A DNA stretch of 44,608 bases from Nostoc sp. PA-18-2419 (GTDB lineage: Bacteria; Cyanobacteriota; Cyanobacteriia; Cyanobacteriales; Nostocaceae), in assembly GCF_005869855.1 (NCBI RefSeq), contig NZ_SZNH01000022.1, positions 97,178 to 141,785 of the forward strand. The letters are read 5' to 3'. The notes under the pieces were generated by a model. The model saw nothing but the letters and a program-made list of their open reading frames with translations, searched no databases and was not told the origin of the DNA. Made by a program: the position numbers and the translations under genes. Shown here piece by piece: positions 38,992 through 44,608 of the stretch (the stretch's first letter is position 1; every line of letters begins with the position of its first letter).

Positions 38992-39111
38992 CATTTGACG
39001 AAACAGTTAATACTTGGAGTTTAGGCTAACCCATGACAAAATGACTCAGCAGTATTCAATACTTCTTGGTTAAGAATTAAGCAGTATTGAGAATTTATAA
39101 AAAACCTCAAT

Positions 39112-39165
39112 GGCGATCGCACTCTATTTCACTTTACTCTTAGTCGATAGTGAGGAGCGATCGCC
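39112..39165. repeat. HIP1-based inverted repeat between the two peroxidase genes
   Basis: GGCGATCGC (39112-39120) and GCGATCGCC (39157-39165) are inverted copies with a 36-base spacer and some further CTC/GAG pairing. It is the only structure in the 513-bp gap 38989-39501, which is otherwise AT rich and non-coding. Confidence 0.55.
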
Positions 39166-39464
39166 TAAATTTTCGGTATGTACTAGTTTCTCTTATAATA
39201 TGTATATATTTAAGGATATTTAATATTTTTTAAATTCCTACTCTATCTATATTTCAAGCACCAGTAATCCTATAAATGAAAGTTATATAGATTTAGCAAA
39301 TTTTATTTTTTACAAAAAGAATTAGCAGCAAAATCAGATAAATTTAATTAATATATAAAATCTTATTTTTTCCTCAATTAAATTATAATAGTGTGACTTT
39401 TTATTCACTTAAAAATAGTAATCAATTTATGTAAACAATAAGTTTCAAGCTGATTACTCAAATG

Positions 39465-39470
39465 TATAAT
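39465..39470 (+). promoter_or_regulatory. Likely -10 box of the second peroxidase gene
   Basis: TATAAT within CAAATGTATAATTT, 31 bases before ATG 39502. Sequence context and spacing are the same as for copy 1. Confidence 0.55.
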
Positions 39471-39501
39471 TTCTCGCAGTTTTAATTTACAACCAACAAC
39501 T

Positions 39502-41601
39502 ATGGGGATTATACCCGTAATAGTCTTGGTGCTAGTTTTGACTAGCTTACCAATTTACTTACTACTGACCTCAAGAAATCTTAAGCCCCAAAGGCAAACA
39601 GACAAAGCTGGCAAGCTTAAACCTCTGAAATCGAGTTCCAAAACTGTAGTAATTGCTGCCATGATTACCGCAGCAGTAATAGCTGGAAATAGCGTATCAG
39701 CACAGATTACCGCATCGCCAGCTTCGCTTAAGAATGTCTCGGTTCCACAGCCTGACAATCTTGGAGACTTCGTAAAAGATAAAGTAGCCGCCATCAAGTT
39801 AGGAAAGGCTCTTTTTTGGGATATGCAAGTTGGTAGCGACGGCGTAACTTCCTGTGCTAGTTGTCACTTCCATGCTGGAGCCGACAATAGATCCAAAAAT
39901 CAGATAGCTCCTGGGCTTTTGCGGGTTAACGCTGATGGTACAGAAAATCCTGATACAGTTTTTGATGTCGGTGGTTTACCTAACTACCAACTCAAGCCAG
40001 AAGATTTTCCTTTTCACAAGCTATCAGACCCGAATAATCCTGCTAGTGTTACCTCTGACCGTAACGATGTCACTTCCTCCCAGGGGGTCTTCAATACGAA
40101 GTTTATTGATGTCATACCTGGTAGCGCACAAGACCAAGTAATAAATGAGCCAGATCCGGTGTTTAACGTTGGAGGCGTAAATGTGCGCCGCGTTGAACCC
40201 CGTAACACGCCAACTGTAATTAATGCAGTATTTAACTTTCGCAACTTCTGGGACGGAAGGGCACAAGAAATCTTTAATGGGGTGAATCCCTTTGGTTTAA
40301 GAGATCCTAATGCCTCTGTTGTCAAGGCACAAACCCCAAATCAGCCAGAATTTGTGAAAGTTAGCTTGAATCATTCGTCTTTAGCTTCCCAAGCGGTCGG
40401 TCCACCATTGAGTTCCTTCGAGACCTCTGCTGATGGTCGCACCTTTGAAGAAATTGGTGATAAGTTTGGGCGAATTGACAGAAAATCTCGCAGTGCTGCT
40501 AGGGGTAAAAAGCTCCCTCGAAAACTAGGCAAAAAGTTATCTCGCCTTAAACCACTAGGTAAACAGGTTGTACACCCACAAGACAGCGTTTTAGGTGCAG
40601 ATAGTAGATGGCCTAAACCAGGACTCAAAGACAGAACTTACGATCGGCTGATTAAAGATGCTTTCAACCCTGAGTGGTGGAAGTCTAATCAACTGATCCA
40701 AGTTGATAGCGAAGGTAGAAGGACTTTTGTCAACAAGCCTGATAACTCATCTGAAACCGATGAGTATACACAAATTGAGTACAACTTCTCGCTATTCTTT
40801 GGGCTTGCAGTTCAGTTGTACGAGTCTACACTCATTGCCGATGATACCCCCTACGATCGCTTTTTGGAAGGTAAGACCACTGCCCTAACCGAGCAGCAAC
40901 AACGAGGCAAACAACTCTTTGAGGGCAAAGCTGGCTGTATTGGTTGTCACGGTGGACTAGAACTCACTATTGCCTCCGTTAGCAGCGTAGAGCAGCAACG
41001 GCTAGGAACGATAAACATTGGTACTCAAAGATTCGTCTTTGACAATGGCTTCTTGAATATTGGCGTTAGACCGACCCTAGAAGACACTGGTGTTGGTGGT
41101 CAAGACCCATTTGGTAATCCGCTTTCTGAATCGCGGGTCGCTGCTTTGGGTAAATTCCCACTACTTCTCGGTTCAAACCCCAATATTACAATTACCTCCA
41201 ATGACATAATAGTTGCAGATGGAAGCTTTAAGACACCTGCGCTACGTAATGTAGAACTCACTGCCCCTTACTTCCATAATGGTGGCTACTTAACTTTGGA
41301 GCAAGTGGTGGACTTCTACAACCGTGGTGGAGATTTCCGCCAGCAAAGCGCTATCGCTCCCTTGGGACTGACTCAGACTGAAAAGGATGACTTAGTGGCT
41401 TTCTTAAAAGGACTCACTGATCGGCGAGTTGTCCAAGAGAAAGCACCCTTCGATCATCCGCAACTGTTTGTCCCCAACGGACATCCGGGTAACTCTACAC
41501 ACGTTACTGACGACGGTACTGGCAAAGCCACAGATAGTCTATTAGAAATTCCTGCTGTTGGTAGGAATGGTGGTAGTGCTATCCGAAATTTTCTAAATTA
41601 A
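39502..41601 (+). CDS. MauG/cytochrome c peroxidase-like di-heme protein, copy 2
   Basis: Paralogue of the gene just upstream. It has 699 residues with heme sites CASCH (118-122) and CIGCH (479-483). It shares the same N-terminal anchor (GIIPVIVLVLVLTSLPIYLL) but lacks about 45 residues between the first hydrophobic stretch and the KLKPLKSSSK segment, which copy 1 has. After the second heme the loop sequence diverges (ASVSSVEQQRLGTINIG). The end RNGGSAIRNFLN is identical. An intrinsic terminator follows at 41618. The tandem arrangement, shared promoter motif and terminator placement suggest two separately transcribed copies that may respond alike. Confidence 0.88.
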   Translation: MGIIPVIVLVLVLTSLPIYLLLTSRNLKPQRQTDKAGKLKPLKSSSKTVVIAAMITAAVIAGNSVSAQITASPASLKNVSVPQPDNLGDFVKDKVAAIKLGKALFWDMQVGSDGVTSCASCHFHAGADNRSKNQIAPGLLRVNADGTENPDTVFDVGGLPNYQLKPEDFPFHKLSDPNNPASVTSDRNDVTSSQGVFNTKFIDVIPGSAQDQVINEPDPVFNVGGVNVRRVEPRNTPTVINAVFNFRNFWDGRAQEIFNGVNPFGLRDPNASVVKAQTPNQPEFVKVSLNHSSLASQAVGPPLSSFETSADGRTFEEIGDKFGRIDRKSRSAARGKKLPRKLGKKLSRLKPLGKQVVHPQDSVLGADSRWPKPGLKDRTYDRLIKDAFNPEWWKSNQLIQVDSEGRRTFVNKPDNSSETDEYTQIEYNFSLFFGLAVQLYESTLIADDTPYDRFLEGKTTALTEQQQRGKQLFEGKAGCIGCHGGLELTIASVSSVEQQRLGTINIGTQRFVFDNGFLNIGVRPTLEDTGVGGQDPFGNPLSESRVAALGKFPLLLGSNPNITITSNDIIVADGSFKTPALRNVELTAPYFHNGGYLTLEQVVDFYNRGGDFRQQSAIAPLGLTQTEKDDLVAFLKGLTDRRVVQEKAPFDHPQLFVPNGHPGNSTHVTDDGTGKATDSLLEIPAVGRNGGSAIRNFLN

Positions 41602-41604
41602 TAC
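41465..41604 (+). repeat. 140-bp 3'-end block shared with the first peroxidase gene (second copy)
   Basis: Partner of 38852-38991; 139 of 140 bases identical, including the stop and TAC after it. This is more similar than the rest of the genes, as expected for recent gene conversion. Confidence 0.85.
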
Positions 41605-41617
41605 ATTGAAGACTCTT

Positions 41618-41653
41618 AAAACCGTCCTGCCTGCAAAGATTAGGGCGGTTTTT
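41618..41653 (+). terminator. Rho-independent terminator after the second peroxidase gene
   Basis: AAACCGTCCT (41618-41627) pairs with AGGGCGGTTT (41642-41651; one G-T pair), followed by further T. It lies 17 bp after the stop, in the right orientation. Confidence 0.75.
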
Positions 41654-41870
41654 ACGTGGTGCGAACGCACTCTTGGTTGAGTGGTGGCGATCACTCACAG
41701 AATTAATCGAGATGGCTAGTTTAGGTATAACAATCAGGTCAAGCCGTTAACTTAACTTAGTTACCTAGATTTCCCAAATAGCGATCGCAATTGACCAATG
41801 ACCAATAACTAATGCTACTAAAAAAGTTGCGCCCCAACACGATACCCATTGGGTAAAGGAAAAATCAACA

Positions 41871-41886
41871 AGGGGCTCAAGCCCCT
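41871..41886. repeat. Palindrome AGGGGCTCAAGCCCCT
   Basis: A GGGGC/GCCCC hairpin (with a flanking A-T pair) in the 369-bp gap between converging genes. T-rich sequence flanks it on both strands (CGTTTTA on plus, TTGTTGATTTTT on minus), so it could end transcription from the minus-strand gene as well. It resembles 34981-35002. Confidence 0.55.
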
Positions 41887-41970
41887 CGTTTTAACGCATG
41901 CAGGTGGGTTTTGTTTATCAGAGGCGGTTAGAAATCGCCCTTTGAAATTTGATTTGGAATTTTGAATTGT

Positions 41971-43257
41971 TTATGATTCATCTAAGCGCCGTTGCCATTC
42001 AGCTTCCATTTGTGCAGAACGTTCAACTTCCTGTTCTAGTAAGTCAGTTTCGGTCGAGTACACTAAGTCTTCATTGCCAATGACTTTTTCTTTTGCAAAC
42101 TGATGGGCAAAGTCAAGCTTTTGCTGCAAAGAACTATCCGCACTTGCTAATAGCCTAGCGCGAGAAAGGCGATCGCGGTTGCGTGCAGCAATTTTTTGAT
42201 TGCGCCACTGAATCCAAAAATAACGCAATACAGGTATACCCAAAAAACCGACTCCGTAAGCCAACAGCAGCCAATAAATTCCTTGGACAAAAGCTACTAG
42301 TCCGCCTAATTGAGCAGCAGCCGTACCATCTCTCAATAAACTTCCCAGTACTAAGGCACCAACAAAATTGACTATACCCAAGCCAGCACTGAGCATAATT
42401 TGTCCTGAACCTGCGGCACTAAAGCGCCAGGGAAATTCTTCTAAGTAAACTGATATCGAACGACGGCGCTTTTTAGCTGCACTTACCTGCAACTCTGGGA
42501 AGTAATATATAATTTGCCCTTGGTCACTGACAGATGGTTGTCCATTAAATCGCGTCAGAACAGGCAGCATATAATCTTCGTAATCTCTTTTATATCCCTC
42601 GCCAATGTCATCAAGATACGGAGAAATTTGTTCGGCTACGACTGCACCTCGGTTACTCCGAATCACTGTAGCAATTTCTTGCCAGCGACGTTCTTCTAAG
42701 TTGGCGTTAGGATTACCATCACCAAATAAAAACGAAAACACAGCTTCAAAGAAATTCAAATCGCTTTGTTCTCGTCTTTCATATCGCCGTTGCTGGTGGT
42801 TGGTATTATAATCTGGGCTAAAATACCAGAATAAATCTGGGAAAAAGAAGAACCCACCACCGAAATTACTGCCCCGATTATCGCTATCACGGTCTGAATT
42901 GGCAGCGGTAATGATAATAATAATGGTAATAGTTATCAGGGCGATGGAAACAGTTAATAAAATTCCAAAAGAAATACGAATTAGGTAAAACAGAACACTC
43001 CAGACTTTTTTCCACCATTCCTGCAATTGTAATTGGAAGTATTTATTACGTAAAATTGAGCGAAAATTTTTCGGAAATAGGTAAACAATATCACCCGAAT
43101 CTGCTACTTGTAAATGTCCGCCAGCATCAGATGCTAGGGCTAACAACCCTTGATTAGCTTCAGCGACGTTCAATCCTGCCTGAATTGCCACATCACCAAC
43201 GGTGACACGGTAACCCAGTTGTTCCACTGCTTGCATGATGGTGGGATTGAGAGTCAT
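41971..43257 (-). CDS. Conserved cyanobacterial membrane protein with two internal repeats
   Basis: A 428-residue protein whose function I cannot name. It resembles a family found across cyanobacteria and in plant plastids that is sometimes labelled iron-sulfur-cluster-biosynthesis related. Layout: a first small module (GYRVTVGDVAIQAGL, then DSGDIVYLFPKNFR, 14-66), a hydrophobic helix (about 91-117) and a Gly/Phe-rich stretch (FGGGFFFFPDLFWYF). A second copy of the module follows (DDIGEGYKRDYEDYMLPVL, then DQGQIIYYFPELQ, 217-260), two more membrane helices (285-350) and a charged, probably coiled C-terminus. ATG 43257 is preceded by GGAGGGGAG on its strand, an excellent ribosome site. Confidence 0.75.
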   Translation of the reverse strand: MTLNPTIMQAVEQLGYRVTVGDVAIQAGLNVAEANQGLLALASDAGGHLQVADSGDIVYLFPKNFRSILRNKYFQLQLQEWWKKVWSVLFYLIRISFGILLTVSIALITITIIIIITAANSDRDSDNRGSNFGGGFFFFPDLFWYFSPDYNTNHQQRRYERREQSDLNFFEAVFSFLFGDGNPNANLEERRWQEIATVIRSNRGAVVAEQISPYLDDIGEGYKRDYEDYMLPVLTRFNGQPSVSDQGQIIYYFPELQVSAAKKRRRSISVYLEEFPWRFSAAGSGQIMLSAGLGIVNFVGALVLGSLLRDGTAAAQLGGLVAFVQGIYWLLLAYGVGFLGIPVLRYFWIQWRNQKIAARNRDRLSRARLLASADSSLQQKLDFAHQFAKEKVIGNEDLVYSTETDLLEQEVERSAQMEAEWQRRLDES

Positions 43258-43418
43258 TCCTCTCCCCTCCTGCGAAAATATATTCTTCTTTTTTAAGTAT
43301 AAAGTTTTATTTTCAACGACTTGTCAATGGCTGAAATAAACTCACAAATTAACTTGACACATAATATGTTAAGATAGTTTACCTTGGTTTGATTAACCAG
43401 CAAGTTTTCTGTCTAAAT

Positions 43419-43898
43419 ATGGTTCAGTACACTCTCGCTCAAAGTCCAGAAATTATCCTCACTGTTTCTGGAAAAGATTCAGCCAAAGCCCGTGACAAAG
43501 CGATGGATCAGTTGATGGAACTGATGGATGCAGGTAAGCTTCCTACGGAACTCGAAGAAGGGTTTGGTCCTCAACAATTAATAGAGGTTAAAGAACCAAC
43601 TAATGATACTGCTAACAGTGAGGATACCATTACCCAAGCTGTTCAGATTCTGAGTAACTTAGCCACGCTCAAACTAAAAGTTCAAGAGTCACGAGCCGAA
43701 GCCTTGGAAATTCGCAAAGCAGTTGATGTTCTGTTCACGGACGAGTCAGTGAATGAAGAGGAAATTACTCGACTCAAGGAAGGCTTTAAAGTTCTAAAAA
43801 ATTTTGCTCAAGCTAATGTGCGTTACCAAGAAGCACGAATTAAAGCAGAGGAAGCTCGGCTAATATTAGATCGAGCTCTTCATACACCTGACAAGTAA
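43419..43898 (+). CDS. Conserved hypothetical protein, helical
   Basis: From ATG 43419 (MVQYTLAQSPEIILTVSGKD) it has 159 residues. The frame is open ten codons further, to a TTG, but the conserved-looking part begins at MVQYTL. It starts with a short beta/alpha unit (SGKDSAKARDKAMDQLMELM), then an acidic linker, then two long helices rich in Ala, Glu and Lys (about 80-155) that are probably coiled. No membrane segment or catalytic motif. I do not recognise a function. It ends 75 bp before the tRNA on the other strand. Confidence 0.7.
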   Translation: MVQYTLAQSPEIILTVSGKDSAKARDKAMDQLMELMDAGKLPTELEEGFGPQQLIEVKEPTNDTANSEDTITQAVQILSNLATLKLKVQESRAEALEIRKAVDVLFTDESVNEEEITRLKEGFKVLKNFAQANVRYQEARIKAEEARLILDRALHTPDK

Positions 43899-43937
43899 TC
43901 CTTGAACAATGAATCTTCACTTTTCTAAATCTAAATG

Positions 43938-43964
43938 CAAAAAGACAGGCATAAAAGCCTGTCT
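43938..43964 (-). terminator. Rho-independent terminator of tRNA-Gln
   Basis: On the minus strand AGACAGGC and GCCTGTCT form an 8-bp stem with a 6-base loop, followed by TTTTTG. It begins 10 bp after the tRNA 3' end. Confidence 0.85.
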
Positions 43965-43973
43965 CTTGCCTGA

Positions 43974-44045
43974 CTGGGGCGCTAGGATTCGAACCTAGGG
44001 ATGGCGGGACCAAAACCCGCTGCCTTACCACTTGGCTACGCCCCA
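43974..44045 (-). tRNA. tRNA-Gln (anticodon UUG)
   Basis: The minus strand reads as a 72-base cloverleaf. The acceptor stem TGGGGCG pairs with CGCCCCA with discriminator G. The D arm lies in GCCAAGTGGTAAGGC. The anticodon stem GCGGG/CCCGC has loop TTTTGGT (anticodon TTG). The T arm is CTAGG/CCTAG with loop TTCGAAT. CCA is not encoded. Anticodon TTG reads CAA/CAG glutamine codons. Confidence 0.97.
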
Positions 44046-44359
44046 ACAACTTCACCCTACTTAATATAACAGTTAGTCATGGGTTAATGTCAAGTACTTT
44101 AATAGTTGATTTTAAATCGCCAGTCTTTACATGCACAGAATACATTACCCTAGCCCCTTTACTATTGAAAGCTGTATTTTAGATAACATTAAGCTTCTGT
44201 GTGGTTCGATATCCAAAAATTCGAATAATACGAAATACCCCATGAACTGCACTCATAAAGAACAATGAAAATTCTTTTCCCTACTCTCTACTTCCGATTT
44301 CTGATTTTTAACCTAGTCATTCACAATAAAATCTTACAACCAAGTATAAAAAACTAATA
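44046..44359. other. Gene-free stretch before the insertion sequence
   Basis: About 310 bp. It must hold the tRNA-Gln promoter (reading left). No frame or repeat is recognisable until the TA at 44358-44359. Confidence 0.55.
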
Positions 44360-44608
44360 CAGCAATTTCGAGGTAAATGAGGTACACATAGTATTGGTGC
44401 ATCAAGACTTAAAATGAAAGCATACTCAATCGATTTACGAGAAAAAATAGTAAATACTTACGAAAAGGGTGGTACTTCAATAAGAAAGGTTGCCGTGCAA
44501 TTTGGTGTAGCAAAAAGCTATGTGCAAAAGCTAATCCAACTTCATAGAGTGCAAGGACATCTAGAACCCAAAAAGCAAGGTGGAGCCATGAAGGGTAGGC
44601 TAGATGAT
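44360..44608 (+). mobile_element. IS630-type insertion sequence, left part only
   Basis: Begins directly after a TA dinucleotide with CAGCAATTTCGAGGTAAATG and continues AGGTACACA, which matches the ends of the three small elements in this window. The transposase gene starts 54 bp inside, a normal distance for this family. The right end is beyond the window. Confidence 0.75.
44414..44608 (+). CDS. IS630-family transposase, N-terminal 65 residues
   Basis: Opens MKAYSIDLREKIVNTYEKGG, then TSIRKVAVQFGVAKSYVQKL and EPKKQGG, the helix-turn-helix start of IS630-family (Tc1/mariner-related) transposases, which insert at TA. The gene runs off the window, so the catalytic DDE part cannot be checked and intactness is unknown. 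Confidence 0.88.
   Translation, partial: MKAYSIDLREKIVNTYEKGGTSIRKVAVQFGVAKSYVQKLIQLHRVQGHLEPKKQGGAMKGRLDD

Noticed and set aside
40014..40325. Minus-strand frames inside the second peroxidase gene
   Set aside because: They are shadows of a gene with two heme motifs and a close paralogue.

Overview
The window looks like chromosomal DNA of a filamentous, Nostoc-like (Nostocales) cyanobacterium. Three things point there. The HIP1 octamer GCGATCGC recurs across genes and gaps. Intergenic regions carry short GTCATTA-type heptamer repeats and purine-rich tracts typical of this group. Many proteins belong to families seen mainly in cyanobacteria: DUF1400 hydrolases, microviridin ligases and several conserved small proteins. 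No species can be assigned from sequence alone.

Layout. 1-5.3 kb holds core genes on the plus strand: the end of dprA, then gap1 (E. coli GapA-like, NAD-type), pyk and tal. This is a sugar-catabolism group with 250-280 bp, repeat-bearing spacers. 5.4-12.6 kb is a microviridin (graspetide) locus. A C39-peptidase ABC transporter reads left. Reading right are a precursor with three core repeats (mdnA type), the two ATP-grasp ligases (mdnB and mdnC types) and an HlyD-type adaptor. A small secreted arginine-rich repeat protein sits downstream of the transporter. 12.6-13.1 kb is a toxin-antitoxin pair in which both genes carry single-base frameshifts. 13.1-17.3 kb is lnt and gyrA on the minus strand, with overlapping ends.

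17.3-32.6 kb is an accessory region with long gaps. It contains an AT-rich methyltransferase, a penicillin-acylase-family enzyme, mtnP, a large protein with an N-terminus like proteins of extracellular contractile injection systems, a short-chain dehydrogenase, a protein ending in a YjzC-like domain and an alpha-L-fucosidase. Relics lie between them: a transposase C-terminus, a MinD-like fragment and orphan coding scraps. Three small terminal-inverted-repeat elements (117-144 bp, TA-flanked) occur here. One of their ends resembles the end of an IS630-type element that begins at the right edge of the window.

32.9-44.6 kb holds a DUF1400 alpha/beta hydrolase, an EamA transporter, a tandem pair of di-heme peroxidases sharing an almost identical 140-bp 3' end and the same promoter-like spacing, a conserved two-repeat membrane protein, a small conserved protein, tRNA-Gln(UUG) with its terminator, and the 5' end of the IS630-type transposase.

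Best candidate for a new system: the three-core microviridin locus, which has a degenerate middle core, a dedicated C39 exporter, a separate HlyD adaptor and no visible acetyltransferase. Second is the 792-residue protein at 24.6-26.9 kb, which may be an exported effector.
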